A DNA stretch of 64,000 nt from Tachypleus tridentatus (taxonomy: Eukaryota; Arthropoda; Merostomata; Xiphosura; Limulidae), in the NCBI RefSeq assembly GCF_004210375.1, contig NC_134834.1, positions 95,980,170 through 96,044,169 on the forward strand, in the 5' to 3' direction. Made by a program: the position numbers and the translations under genes. Of this stretch, positions 22,133-34,283 are shown one piece after another. Position 1 is the first letter of the stretch. Every line of letters begins with the position of its first letter. The notes below the pieces were generated by a model. It did not search any database, was not told the origin of the DNA, and saw only the letters and a list, made by a program, of their open reading frames with translations.

Positions 22133-23174
22133 ATGAAGATGGATGTGTCTGAGGAGCACATTAGGCATATAATGTTTTATGAGTTTTTAAAAAAAGGAAG
22201 TAGTGCAGAAAAAACAACACGAAACATTCAAGGTGTTTATGGTGTGGAGTCTCTCAATGAAAGAAAATGTCGAAGGTGGTTTCAGAAGTTCAGATCAGGT
22301 GACTACAGCTTAAGTGATGCGCCACGTTCAGGTTGTTCTGTTGAGTTTAATGATGACTTGCTGCTGGCTGTACTTGATGAAGATTGTGCTGTAACAATTG
22401 AAGAACTAGCACAGAAGCTTAATTTAACCCATTCAACAGGTCACTGTTATCTGCAACAGCTTGGAAAAGTGTCAAAAATTGGAAAATGTGTCCCCCATGA
22501 GTTGACAGAAGCTAACCTGAGAGCAAGAGTGGACAATTGCACTTCTCTGCACTCTCGTGAACGTAACTCACCTTTTTTTGGACAAGTTAGTGACTGGAGA
22601 TGAATAATTGATATTTTATAAAAAAAATGTTAAGCACCGCAGACAGTGGCTCAGTGCAAGTAAACTGGCTTAAGTAAAGTCCAAAATGGACTTTCACCCT
22701 AGAAAAGTCTTGTTAAGCGTTTGGTGGGATATTGTTGGTGTGATCCACTTTGAGTGGCTATCACTCAGTGTAACGATTACATCAGACTTCTATTGTCAAC
22801 AGTTAGAGCGCTTGACTGTTACACTGAAAGAAAAGAGGCCTGCTTTGATCAATCATGAGGGTGTTGTGTTACACCAGGATTATGTACAGTTTCATACAAC
22901 AAGGATCACACCTGCAAAAATTGAAGAGCTAGACTGGGAAAAAATTCCACATCCTTCTTATTCTCTAGACCTTCCCCCATCTGATTATCATTTATTCAGA
23001 AATTTGCAAAACTATCTTGATGGAAAAGAGCTTGGAACACATGATGATGTCAAAACTATCCTCTTTGTATTCTTTTCCTCTAAACCCCAAGAAGTTTACA
23101 GAAGTGGCGTTCAGAAGCTTGTGAATCGTTGGCAGGAAGTAATTAATAATAATGAAACATACATTATTGATTAA
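22133..23174 (+). pseudogene. mariner transposase pseudogene, copy 1
   Basis: The first piece (22133-22603, 156 codons) is the mariner DNA-binding half: an N-terminal helix-turn-helix (EEHIRHIMFYEFLKKG) followed by RKCRRWFQKFRSGDYSLSDAPRSG. The second (22686-23174, 162 codons) is the C-terminal catalytic half. It contains LHQD (second Asp of the DD34D triad) and YSLDLPPSDYHLF (third Asp). A frameshift in the T-run near 22570 and two in-frame stops lie between them, around TGDE, the first-Asp region. In this copy the residue after the second catalytic Asp is Tyr (Asn in copy 2). It cannot make active transposase. Confidence 0.92.
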
Positions 23175-23244
23175 ATAACATTAAAAGTGTTTGAAACCCT
23201 TTCTATTTTTCTGAACCTAGAATCGGATGTCACTTAAGGGATGA

Positions 23245-23521
23245 TTGTTTGTTTTTGAATTTCGCACAAAGCTACTCGAGGGCTATCTGTGCTAGCCGTC
23301 CCTAATTTAGTACTGTAAAACTAGAGGGAAGGCAGCTAGTCATCACCACCAACCGCCAACTCTTGGGCTACTCTTTTACCAACGAATAGTGGGATTGACC
23401 GTAAATTTATAACGCCCCCTCGGCTAAAAAGGTGAGCATGTTTGGAGCGATGGGGATACGAACCCGTGACGTTCACATTACGAATCGCACGCCTTAACGC
23501 GTTTAGCCATGCTGGTCCACG
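23245..23521 (-). mobile_element. family-A SINE inside the mariner right repeat, copy 1
   Basis: Inverted SINE between the TAAGGGATGA/TAAGGAATGA duplications. It is younger than the mariner and older than the segmental duplication. Confidence 0.88.
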
Positions 23522-23676
23522 TAAGGAATGACCTGATACCTTTAAGAACTACGACATATCGTCTTCGAGTTTCCTGGTTTTTTTTTCTCCATACGATTAC
23601 ACAGTTGAAAATGTTAATTGACTTTAGAAATACGTGAAAACAAAGATTAATTGCATTCATTCCAAGAAGGAAAACA

Positions 23677-24830
23677 GAAACCGATAATGGAAAACTTTGT
23701 TCTTGAAGAAACAGAAAAAAAAAAGAAACAAAAAGAGATCTCATATCAAAACTACTAAAAACAAAACAATTTTGTCATAACTGTTCTGGTAGAAAACAGC
23801 AGAGCTCAGAAAATATAATTTTAGGTACCTGCTTTTTGGAATGGTATTTTTAATGGAACAAGTGCCAGCACTTGTGTCCTTTTATTTATCTATCTTCTAC
23901 ACCAACATAAGATTTGAAAAGCACAAATAAATACACGAGCCTTAGGCCTGAGGCCAGGAGATGAGGCACACGATCTGATTCAGGATGGCTCTAATCAGTT
24001 TATCCGAAACCTTTATTAATGATCTGATATCCCTAGTACTGAGGGCTTTGCTGTAGAAGACATTCCCCACCCTAAGATCTGTTTTACCTTTTAAAATTTC
24101 TTGTTTTATATTTAAGTGTATTTTTTATTGTGTACTGTATTATATACTGAAGCTAATACCAGTACTCCTGTTATTTTCATGGAAGTGTCTGAAGATCACT
24201 GGCATGTTTGGTGCAATCGTTACAATTATTGACCAGTCACAAGCGGCATCACATAAACAGAATGTTGTCATCTAATTACTGGAATACTACAGTTATATAT
24301 ATAGTGATTTAGGCCTTCGTTATGATACCATATGCTTTAACAGAAGCTGTAATTGTGTAAACGAGAGTTAACAAGTGAGGTGTATTTACACAGGCCTACG
24401 AAGTTAACCTTCGTAGAAACTCTTTTGTTTTCAGTAATTCAGCTACGCCTATTTTGGAAATTTTATTTATTTTTCTATCACGTAAGGATTTTTTTACAAA
24501 TCAGGAACAAAAAATGTTCTTACTAAGATTAAGCTATTTTTTCGTTTGCCACAATGGATATATATATATATATATGCTAGGTCCACCGAGAGAAATCGAA
24601 CGCTCGATTTTAGCATACTAAATCTATAGGCTTTTCGGGAGACCTGTAGCTTGGACGGTTTTGTCCCTTTCGTTTTTTGTTTTTTTTTTGGCTAGGTGAT
24701 TAGAGCGTTCGAGTCATAATTTAAGGGTTATGGGTTCGAATTATCGTCACACCAACATGCTCACCCTTTCAGCCGTGGGAAGCGTTATAATGTAACGATC
24801 AATACCAATATTCGTTAGTAAAAGAGGAGT
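23677..24830. other. segment present only in duplication copy 1
   Basis: About 1.15 kb absent from the second copy, where GAAAACA at 34431-34437 is followed directly by CCAAGAGTTGG of a SINE. The block holds no ORF I recognise. It contains a family-B SINE piece (24580-24652), a TA microsatellite at about 24558-24574, and the 5' half of a family-A SINE that begins near 24689. Confidence 0.85.
24580..24652 (-). mobile_element. family-B SINE fragment
   Basis: GGTCCACCGAGAGAAATCGAAC followed by the anticodon arm; the head is lost. Lies in the block missing from duplication copy 2. Confidence 0.5.
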
Positions 24831-24957
24831 CCAAAAGCTGGCGGTGGGTGGTGATGACTAGCTGCCTTCCCTTTAGTCTTACACTGCTAAATTAAGGATA
24901 GCTAGCGCAGAAAGCACTCGTGTAGCTTTGCGAGAAATTAAAAACAAACAAACAAAC
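24689..24957 (+). mobile_element. family-A SINE, copy 1
   Basis: Head GGCTAGGTGATTAGAGCGTT, box GGGTTCGAATTATCG, body and (CAAA)n tail. In duplication copy 2 only its second half remains. Confidence 0.85.
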
Positions 24958-25599
24958 ATATATATTTTTTTAAAAAATTGGAGATTTAATACGTTCCTGT
25001 TACAGCTGAACTATATAGCAAATTTTGTGAAAAAAATGTGGCGTAGAAATCATTTGTTGCAAAAGAATACTCAATAACATTAAAACATAATTATTCTAAA
25101 TGTTCATAAAATTAAATCCGTTTTCTTGCCTTATTCACAAACTCGCATTAGTCTTAGAAAAATAACAAAATAGTTGTTTCCTGATTGGTTCACACACACA
25201 GACAGTAATATATTTACTCATTTTAAACATTATAAACAATAGAGAAGTATGTTGAAAGTCTTCGTATTTGACTTCTTAAGGAATGTTGATATATTTATTT
25301 GAGCTGTATTATTTAAACTATTATCAATTTTCTATTTTAGGCTTGCAAATGTCTTTACATATGCATGAATTATTTTCACCATAAAAGTCAAAATTAATCG
25401 GCGTATTTTAGTGCCACACTTTTACTACTCATTGTTCATAATACAGACAGTTGTACACATTAACCATATAAACATACAAATGTTTGTGCTCCGATTAATA
25501 GCACATTTGCAAGTTATGTAGTCAATTGGAAAATTTGGTAATCCATCGAGCGTGACAACACCACTGGACAGGATTCAATCGCTTTAACTTTCTTACAGC

Positions 25600-25772
25600 A
25601 ATGTCTTGACATGTCACGAAATAGCAAAGCCTTGATATATCACGCTATAGCAGTTTTGAAATATCACATTATAGCAATACCTGGACATTTCACGTGATAG
25701 CAAGGCCTTTGATATATCACGTAATATATACAATGTCTTGACATGTCGCATATACCAATGTCTTAAACTGTC
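25600..25772. repeat. degenerate short tandem repeat, copy 1
   Basis: About five irregular units of roughly 30-35 bases built on a TTGACATGTCACG...TAGCAA theme (variants TTGATATATCACG and TGGACATTTCACG). It sits immediately before a family-B SINE. The matching stretch in copy 2 is at about 35208-35379. Confidence 0.6.
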
Positions 25773-25903
25773 GCCCCCGCTAGTACAGCGGTATGTCTCG
25801 GATTACAACGCTAAAATCAGGGGTTCGATTCCTCTCGGTGGGCTGAGCAGATAGCCCGATGTGGCTTTGCTACAAGAAAAACAAACACACACACACACAC
25901 ACA
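25773..25903 (+). mobile_element. family-B SINE with perfect target duplication and CA tail, copy 1
   Basis: The tRNA-like head runs from CCCCCGCTAGTACAGCGGTATG to GGGTTCGATTCCTC (B-box-like), followed by GCAGATAGCCCGATGTGGC and a (CA)n tail. It is flanked by CTTAAACTGTC at 25762-25772 and 25904-25914. This is the clearest family-B copy in the window. Confidence 0.8.
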
Positions 25904-26175
25904 CTTAAACTGTCAAGATGCACATGGGCCATAATGTAAAACTTGGCTTGCTATGCATTCAGTAAAATAGAAACTCGAATTAAAAATTGGATTATTATAT
26001 GAATGTTTTCATATTCCCTGAGCTAACTAGTGAGATATGTTTAATTTAAAACCCACAGAATGGCACTGCCTTCGAAAGGCCTAAAGACTAAGTCTTACAG
26101 CATTATTGTTTCATTTGTTTATTCAGCATTTTGTATAATCAGAAGGAACCCAAGCCAGGAGAGTCACTTGTTTCT

Positions 26176-26452
26176 GACCTGGCATGGCCAAGCGCGTAAG
26201 GCGTGCGACTCGTAATCCGAGGGTCGCGGGTTCGTGCCCGCGTCGTGCTAAACATACTCGCCCTCCCAGCCGTAGGGGTGTATAATGTTACGGTCAATCC
26301 CACTATTCGTTGGTAAAAGAGTAGCCCAAGAGTTGGCGGTGGGTGGTGATGACTAGCTGCCTTCCCTCTAGTCTTACACTGCTAAATTAGGGACGGCTAG
26401 CACAGATAGCCCTCGAGTAGCTTTGTGCGAAATTCCCAAACAAACAAACAAA
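26176..26452 (+). mobile_element. family-A SINE with target duplication, copy 1
   Basis: CACTTGTTTCT at 26165-26175 and 26453-26463 flanks a complete element (head CCTGGCATGGCC, tail AAACAAACAAAC). Confidence 0.9.
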
Positions 26453-27356
26453 CACTTGTTTCTTTACGGTCACGATTGGAATGGCGGGAACACTCGAGTT
26501 GCGTCATTCACTGACAGTAGCATCAAAAGAAACATTGAAATTCCTATAAAACTCGGGAAAAAGAAAAATAATAAATTATGGTTTGTTTTTAACTCCGCTG
26601 AATTATACTTAATTAAGAACCTATAAAATGTCTTGATGATCTGAGGTTGGAAAGTTGAGACATATTTTCCTTACGGACATAACAATTCTCACAAGCCGTT
26701 CTATAGTATATCTTAGCGTCACTTAGATGTTTCCTGTTTTCACATTATGTCTTTGACGTTATATTTTTGGAAATTGACCTTGTAGGAGATAGATAATCTT
26801 GTTTGTATTAGCGTGGTTCTTAGCGAGAGGAAATAAGGGGTGCCTCAGCCATAGTGACCGGAAATCGGGCTTCGCATCCCGTGATAATAAGTTTCGGATG
26901 TGCGAAAACAATAGGCTAATAAAACAACAGGGAGTAAAAAGTATTCGAGAAACATACATCATCACTGAGAGAAAGCGATAATTCATGTTGTTGTTTTAAT
27001 TATACTGACCACAGAAATCATATGACATATGAGATGTTTTTGCTCCACGTTTATTGTTAAGTTTGTTTGTTTTTTATCAAATCATTTATGCATTAATTTT
27101 TTGCATTTTTCCTTACAAATATTTATTTAACAGATGCTTGAGTAAGAAAGCAAGTTATGCTAATATAATGATAGGTAGATAATAACAGAGTTTTATTGAT
27201 GGTGTAACATGATATTGGTCTGTTTCCTTCACGTATGATCTGTACCAAGTAAAGGGCTTATATAGTGTTACAAACACTAAAGAATTGGTTGGTTGGTTGG
27301 TTTGGTTTGGTGTTCTATGGCGCAAAGAAACTAGGCTATCTGCGCCAACGTTTAAG

Positions 27357-27634
27357 TTTGTTTGTTTGTTTTGAATTTCCCACAAAGCTACTCGAGGGCT
27401 ATATGTGCTAGCCGTCCCTAATTTATCAGTGTAAGACTAGAGGGAAGGCAGCTAGTCATCAACACCCACCGCCAACTCTTTGGCTACTCTTTTACCAACG
27501 AATAGTGGGACTGACCGTCGCATTATAATACGTCCATGGCTGAAAGGGCAAGCATGTTTGGTGTGACGGGGATTCGAACCCGCGACCCTCAGATTACGAG
27601 TTGAACGTCTTAACCACCTGGCATGTGCCAGGCA
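27357..27634 (-). mobile_element. family-A SINE, copy 1
   Basis: Inverted full copy ending CACCTGGCATGTGCC. A short extra SINE-like piece (GGCGCAAAGAAACTAGGC) and GGTT repeats precede it at 27285-27350. Confidence 0.82.
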
Positions 27635-27870
27635 GCTTGCTTACATTTAGCATTGCAAGTCAACTTACACACACAAGTTTAGACATGTTCCATATCTATT
27701 TAAAATGCCATGCTGATAATAATGAACTCTTTCATAAGATAAAATTTCATTTGTACATTGTAAGCACAACATAGTATATTTCATTAAAAAAAAAATCCAT
27801 GAAGGACCGAAAAATGGAATAATCTATCAGAAGATTGAAATTTGACAAATGGCTTCGACGTTTTCGTGTG

Positions 27871-27963
27871 TCCTCGAGGTATCTGCTGAGAACACCGCAG
27901 GGGAATCAAACCCCTGATTTTACCGTTGTAAATCCGTAGACTTACCGCTGTACCAGCAGGGGA
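27871..27963 (-). mobile_element. family-B SINE head, copy 1
   Basis: AATCAAACCCCTGATTTTAC to TACCAGCAGGGG, the inverted tRNA-like head with little tail left. Its duplicate is at about 37478-37570. Confidence 0.55.
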
Positions 27964-29982
27964 CCTGCAAAACTGACCTATTAACATACGTAGAAGAAAA
28001 TGCATATATATATTATATATTTAATGAATTTGAACTCAAGTTTCCTTTTTCTCCGTATAATACAGTAACTTTTTTTTTTTTTAACTATAAGCAACATGGT
28101 GAAGGAAAACTCGTCACACATTATGTATATATAAATTAAAATATACCCCATTCACAGTCTCAGTTAAACACTGTCACAAATCAGCCACCCTGATGAGACA
28201 TTGTCGGAACTGGATATGGCAGATGTTATTGTGCTTGACATATATTCTCTCTCGCTTTCATTCGTGAGTTCATAGAACTGTTAATGTTAGTAGTGTCGTT
28301 TTCTCCCGCTGACGCTGTAATTCCTCGCTGGTTCACTGGTTATTGTGAATTATTGTAAAATTAATTAAACCAAATAATAATAATTATAAATAAACAAAAA
28401 ATAATAATCGTTGTCAACAGAAAATAAACAATGTTGTATTATTTATTTTTACTGTAAAATATCCTATTTGTAAACTACTTATGTTTGTATAATAACTACA
28501 GTTCACTTGTTTAATCGGGTTTACACCCTAATATTCCTTGTTCATGAAAATTGATGACGCGTGCCTAAACAACTACTTTGTTTCGTATCCTAGTCGGTCC
28601 TTTGAACCTTGGGATTGAGCGAAAGGCCTCGTCGGCAGTGGTTATAACAGATGCAGTGGGATTGACATATCCTTCTTTGAATCACCTCATTATTGTTTAG
28701 AATTCCGAGCTTAGTATGAGCTATGAACAACCGCGTAAACCTGGCAGTGTGAACAACCGTGATACTAAACAACGGACCAATTAGAAAATTTTATAAACAG
28801 AGATATAATTGGTCAAAAAACTAAAAGCAATATTGGAATCGATTTGTTATGTTTCCTGCTGAGATTAAACTGAATTGTATTAAGAGATCGAATTATAGCT
28901 ATAATGATTCAGTTTCTGTTTTAACGAGGCGTTTAGTAATTCCCTGAATAAACTATCACGACAAATTGTTTGAACATTCGTCAACAGGTGTGTTGAAGCT
29001 TCCTAGGCTTTAATTTATATTTGCAAACTTCGGTTTCATAAGATGTCGATTTGAACTTTAAAAGAAAATATTATCCAATTTTTGTTAGCTCAATGCTAAA
29101 TTAAAATAATAGTTTTAATTCAATTCAGAAGATTCATATTGTAAAGTTTCAGATATGTGTACTTAGTCTAAACAATATATGTTTATTGCATCACAGAAAC
29201 AACATATATATACGTATAAACATAATATTTTTATTCCAACAGTGACAGCTATATGAGCCTTCAGTTGTTTTTGTTTGAACGCAAAGTTATGTAAAGAAAT
29301 CGAACCCCGGATTTTTCAATGAAAGCCTATGAGCTTAATCCTGATTCTTCATAGGACATCTGATAATCGCGATAGGTTCTTCACATTCTTTGTTATTATA
29401 GCTGGCTAATAGCAGCTTTATCTGCCCAGTATTACAGGGATAATCTTATCTACAAGCAGACATACTTCAAATATTAGGTCATTTAGACCTTGCTCTGAAA
29501 CACACGAACCTTGACTTTGTCTTACAAGATTTTCTGGTGTTTAAACGCTATTTTAGCTTTTAAGTCACATAGCTGTTTCACAGACTTATAAACGTTCGGC
29601 TGATAAATGATATTATGTATTGAAAACCATTTCTTTATCAAACTTTTCGTCTCGAATAGAGCTCAAATTTAGTCAACTTATATTATGATATTGATGCAAT
29701 TCTATATAAAGCATGAATTCAGTTGTTATGATATTCGGTTGAAAAGATCGCTAGACATGGAGAAGCAAATATTTAAAAATGGTATAACACACGTTTATAA
29801 CAAACATTTCTATTCTTGTTTGCAATGTTCTGGGCAGAAGCCCTTTTTGTCAGGCATTATATTAATTGTGTTACATGGAGAAAAAAGAGGCTTAAACAAA
29901 ATCGTTGAAAGGTTAGAATACACAAAGATTCTAAAATGCATATATAATACGTGAAACGCGTTAACAAAAACACCGTTAGAAG
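27964..29982. other. no gene recognised, duplication copy 1
   Basis: Small ORFs such as 29685-29954 are repeated in copy 2 (39292-39561) only because of the recent duplication. A possible family-B SINE scrap lies near 29285-29340. Confidence 0.5.
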
Positions 29983-30254
29983 GTTTGTTTTGAATTTCGC
30001 GCAAAGCTACACGAAGACTATCTGCGCTAGCTGTGTCTAATTTAGCAGTGTAAAAATAGAGGCTAGGCAGCTAGTCATCACCACGCACCGCCAACTCTTG
30101 GGTTACTCTTTTACCAACGAATAGTTGGATTGACTGTAACGTTATAACGCCCCCACGGCTGAAAATGCGGACGTGCTTGGTGCGACGGGCATTCGAACCC
30201 GCGATTCTCAGATTACTGGTCGAGTGCCCTAAACACCTGGCCATGCTGGGCCAT
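29983..30254 (-). mobile_element. family-A SINE, copy 1
   Basis: Inverted full copy: TTTGTTTTGAATTTCGCGCA to CACCTGGCCATGCTGGGCC. Confidence 0.85.
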
Positions 30255-30273
30255 CGCTAGAAGGAACGATGGA

Positions 30274-30395
30274 GTGTTTGTTTGCTTTGTAATTAAGCAC
30301 AAAGTTACACAAAGGGCTATCTGTGCTCTGCCCGTCACGGATATCGAAACCCGGTTTCTAACGGTGTTAGTCAAACCGCTGTGCAGCGGAGGGGG
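30274..30395 (-). mobile_element. family-B SINE, copy 1
   Basis: Inverted: TTAAGCACAAAGTTACACAA tail, GGGCTATCTGTGCTCTGCCC, GATATCGAAACCCGG box and a GCTGTGCAGCGG head. Confidence 0.65.
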
Positions 30396-30646
30396 GCGAT
30401 CCTGGAAGTTGAAGTGTTTGGGAAATGGGTGTTCTAGGGTGCCTTTGCACACAAGTTGGAGATGTTCAGGAAGTCTGTCAGGTGATTTGGGTATAGTTTT
30501 CCTAGTATACAGGTATACAGTTGTTTACACTTTGTACAGGGAATCCAATAAATAATGCGCAGTAAGGTACAAGTGAATAGGTCTTTCACGTAAAGGTAGA
30601 ACTGAAGGGAGTCGATAAGTCGGTGATATGATCATATGTAAGACAA

Positions 30647-30699
30647 AGAGTGTCTTCACACAGACGACTTCTGTTAGTTTGTGTAAGTGAAGACACTCT
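30647..30699. ncRNA. short hairpin, duplication copy 1
   Basis: AGAGTGTCTTCAC pairs perfectly with GTGAAGACACTCT 40 bases downstream, and partial pairing extends inward to a loop around TTCTGTTA. The size (53 bases) is near the lower limit for a microRNA precursor. It may instead be a remnant of a small inverted-repeat element. There is no expression evidence. Confidence 0.25.
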
Positions 30700-31527
30700 A
30701 GTTTGAAATATGGAAAATATTAGGTAGTATTTCACATTACTTTCACATTTGCAGGATGTAGAAATGTCGTTAGATGTGTTGTTGTTCTTTGTTAGTAAGG
30801 TAATGTTGCCACGCACAATTCTGCTAATTTGTGTGGTTAAAGGATGATATGTAAGGACCGAAGACTCTGTCACTATGGTGGCTTGTCGTTGGAGTAGACA
30901 CAGTCAGCTTGTATTAAAGTGAAAGTGGCATGTTTGGAGTTATCAGGATAATTCTGATGTCTAAAATAACGAGTCATGTCGTTTAATTTATTCATAAAAT
31001 CAGCGCTGGAATTTCATCATAATAAATTACTACCAACATATCTGTCCATAAAAATAATTTAAAATATTCACCTTTTATTATCTCTATATTTGTAGTGTAC
31101 ACTTACTTGTTCATCTATATTCACCAATCTATTTATCATTAGCCCTGTTTGCTTTGTATTATAAATCTGCTTACAGCGATTAAGGTGTAATAAATTCCAG
31201 TAATTATTTACCGGTATGAAAGAAATGTAGCTGCTTAACATGAACAGGAAAAAAACAAAAACAACAGCAACCACAACCTGACAGTGAAGTCACAGAACTA
31301 CGAACAAGAGTTGAACGAACGTATTCACGCGCGTAAAAACTAAACTTTGAAATTTTTTCTGTACCCTGAATTCAGTTGGTGAGACATTCAGGTGTATTTT
31401 GGCAATTAATATCCTAAAAAAAACTTTTTATCTCAACCATGTAAATGACTGTTAATATGAATACTGTCCACATGTGAACAGCCAATCTCTGTTTGATTTT
31501 AATTAAGCAAAAAGGTAATTTGACATG

Positions 31528-31800
31528 GGGCCTGGCATGGCCTAGCGCGTTAAGGAGTGCGCTTCGTAATCTGAGAGTCGCGGGTTCGCGCCCGAGTTGC
31601 GCCAAACATGCTCGCCCTCCCAGCCGTGGGGGCGTTATAATGTGACGGTCAATCCCACTATTCATTGGTAAAAGAGTAGCCCAAGAGTTGGCGGTGGGTA
31701 GTGATGACTAGCTGCCTTCCCTCTAGTCTTACACTGCTAAATTAGGAACGGCTAGCACAGATAGCCCTCGAGTTGCTTTGTGCGAAATTCCAAAACAAAC
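31528..31800 (+). mobile_element. family-A SINE with target duplication, copy 1
   Basis: AATTTGACATG at 31517-31527 and 31801-31811 flanks a complete element with a GCGTTAAGGAGTGCGCTTCG variant head. Confidence 0.9.
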
Positions 31801-31977
31801 AATTTGACATGAATACCCTATTCGTGTTTCTTCAATTACACTTATTGGTTTAAACTGGGGAACTTTTGTTATGATCGGAACATTACTAATTACACTAAGT
31901 AAACATGCTAATGCTGACAAAGGTTTGACGCACTTTTTGAAGAATGATTTGCATATATTAGTGCTACAGGCGACAAG

Positions 31978-32230
31978 TTTGTTTTTGTTTCGAATTTCGC
32001 GCAAAGTTGGACGAGGGCTATCGTTCCTAATTTAGCAGTGTAAAACTGGAGGGAAGGTAGCTAGTCATCACCACCCACCGCCAACTCTTGGGCTACTCTT
32101 TTATCAACGAATAGTGGGATTTACCGTAACATTATAACGCCCCCAGGGCATGTTGGTGCGACCGGGATTCGAACCTTCGGGCCCTCGGATTACGAGTCAA
32201 ACGCTTTAACACACTTGGCTATGCCGGGCC
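31978..32230 (-). mobile_element. chimeric family-A SINE at the duplication junction
   Basis: The left part (GTTGGACGAGGGCTATCG, AAAACTGGAGGGAAGGTAGC) matches the SINE at 41579-41832. The right part (CTCTTTTATCAACG, TTACCGTAAC, CAGGGCATGTTGG) matches the SINE at 21203-21468. The switch lies at about 32060-32085. Left and right flanks likewise match those two different SINEs. Confidence 0.9.
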
Positions 32231-32897
32231 ATTAAAATTATGGAAAGACCAATGATGAAAGATTATATAAGTGACTGTTATAATATCTCTCTACTGAGCA
32301 ACTCCAGAATAACAATAGCACCAGACATTTAATTTATATTCATCTTGTGGTGCTTTGCTTACAGACTTTGGTTGATGGCATAAAGGAAGAAAATAAGTTT
32401 AATGTATTATTATGTATCAAAACAGTGAAAGGTTTCATCGTTCGTTTATCCAATGCGGTAACGAAATGTACATCTCAAAAGAGTTGCGTAATCAATGCTT
32501 AATTAATTATACACAATAGCTTTCAGAAACGAATAAGTTACTTTATTACATTGGTATAAAATAGTAATAATTTATAAGCAAAATAATATATCTGAATATA
32601 TAAAAATAAAACATCAGTCAAACTGAAAAAAATTCAAATTTTTACAACACAAGGTGACACAGCATCATGAGTCAAACTTATGTGTTTTTTTTTTTAAATA
32701 GCTTCAGTACTATGCAGTAATATTAGGTCATCCCATAAGTAATGTCCGAAAATTTAATACAGAAAGTGCATCATTTATGTCTTTGTAGAAGGCTTTAATG
32801 ACTAAAATATGTAGTAAGATGTATATAAAAATGTTCAGACAAATAAAATAAACTAACCCAACTCCACTTTTTCAGATCATTAAACAAATAAACCCTT

Positions 32898-33940
32898 ATG
32901 AAGATGGATGTGTCTGAGGAGCACATTAGGCATATAATGATTTATGAGTTTTTTAAAAAAGGAAGTAGTGCAGAAAAAACAACACGAAACATTCAAGGTG
33001 TTTATGGTGTGGAGTCTCTCAATGAAAGAAAATGTCGAAGGTGGTTTCAGAAGTTCAGATCAGGTGACTACAGCTTAAGTGATGCGCCACGTTCAGGTCA
33101 TCCTGTTGAGTTTAATGATGACTTGCTGCTGGCTGTACTTGATGAAGATTGTGCTGTAACAATTGAAGAACTAGCACAGAAGCTTAATTTAACCCATTCA
33201 ACAGGTCACTGTTATCTGCAACAGCTTGGAAAAGTGTCAAAAATTGGAAAATGTGTCCCCCATGATTTGATAGAAGCTAACCTGAGAGCAAGAGTGGACA
33301 ATTGCACTTCTCTGCACTCTCGTGAACGTAACTCACCTTTTTTTGGACAAGTTAGTGACTGGAGATGAATAATTGATATTTTATAAAAAAAAATGTTAAG
33401 CACCGCAGACAGTGGCTCAGTGCAAGTAAACTGGCTTAAGTAAAGTCCAAAATGGACTTTCACCCTAGAAAAGTCTTGTTAAGCGTTTGGTGGGATATTG
33501 TTGGTGTGATCCACTTTGAGTGGCTATCACTCAGTGTAACGATTACATCAGACTTCTATTGTCAACAGTTAGAGCGCTTGACTGTTACACTGAAAGAAAA
33601 GAGGCCTGCTTTGATCAATCATAAAGGTGTTGTGTTACACCAGGATAATGTACAGTTTCATACAACAAGGATCACACCTGCAAAAATTGAAGAGCTAGAC
33701 TGGGAAAAAATTCCACATCCTTCTTATTCTCTAGACCTTCCCCCATCTGATTATCATTTATTCAGAAATTTGCAAAACTATCTTGATGGAAAAGAGCTTG
33801 GAACACATGATGATGTCAAAACTATCCTCTTTGTATTCTTTTCCTCTAAACCCCAAGAAGTTTACAGAAGTGGCGTTCAGAAGCTTGTGAATCGTTGGCA
33901 GGAAGTAATTAATAATAATGAAACATACATTATTGATTAA
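32898..33940 (+). pseudogene. mariner transposase pseudogene, copy 2
   Basis: Two open pieces (32898-33368 and 33452-33940) match those of copy 1, with the same T-run frameshift and the same internal stops around the TGDE motif. The second catalytic Asp is followed by the usual Asn (LHQDN). The RSGHPVEF segment also keeps the family's usual form where copy 1 has RSGCSVEF. Copy 2 is therefore closer to the ancestral mariner at these positions, but it is equally inactive. Confidence 0.92.
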
Positions 33941-34010
33941 ATAACATTAAAAGTGTTTGAAACCCTTTCTATTTTTCTGAACCTAGAATCGGACGTTACT
34001 TAAGGGATGA

Positions 34011-34283
34011 TTGTTTTTGAATTTCGCACAAAGCTACTCGAAAGCTATCTGTGCTAGCCGTCCCTAATTTAGTACTGTAAGACTAGAGGGAAGGCAGCTA
34101 GTCATCACCACCCACCGCCAACTCTTGGGCTACTCTTTTACCAACGAATAGTGGGATTGACCGTAACTTTATAACGCCCCCACGGCTAAAAAGGTGAGCA
34201 TGTTTGGCGCGATGGGGATGCGAACCCGCGACGTTCAGATTACGAATCGCACGCCTTAACGCATTTAGCCATGCCGGCCCACG
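34011..34283 (-). mobile_element. family-A SINE inside the mariner right repeat, copy 2
   Basis: Partner of 23245-23521, with a perfect 10-base target duplication. Confidence 0.88.

Larger units (their letters stand above)
21959..23536 (+). mobile_element. mariner transposon, copy 1, with a SINE inserted in its right end
   Basis: The terminal inverted repeats are imperfect: the left starts TTAGGTCATCCC at 21959 and the right ends GGAATGACCTGA at 23536, each flanked by the TA dinucleotide that mariners duplicate. The right repeat is interrupted by a minus-strand SINE (23245-23521). The SINE's 10-base target duplication is TAAGGGATGA at 23235-23244 and TAAGGAATGA at 23522-23531. Confidence 0.88.
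21330..32070. repeat. segmental duplication, copy 1 (about 10.7 kb)
   Basis: From the middle of the SINE at 21203-21468 to the middle of the SINE at 31978-32230, the sequence repeats in direct orientation at 32070-41690. Contents in order: SINE part, mariner with a nested SINE, a 1.16-kb segment unique to this copy, SINEs, a CA microsatellite, hairpins and further SINEs. The offset is 10764-10766 bp over the mariner and about 9600-9608 bp after the unique segment. By eye the copies differ by about ten substitutions across the mariner and by scattered homopolymer changes elsewhere. Confidence 0.95.

Noticed and set aside
22133-23174. functional two-gene transposase operon
   Set aside because: The two ORFs are halves of one mariner transposase separated by a frameshift and two stops; the same lesions occur in the duplicated copy.
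29685-29954. 89-codon ORF conserved at 39292-39561
   Set aside because: Conservation is explained by the recent segmental duplication; no domain or splice context supports a gene. The same holds for the paired ORFs at 30213-30555 and 39820-40162, which overlap SINEs.
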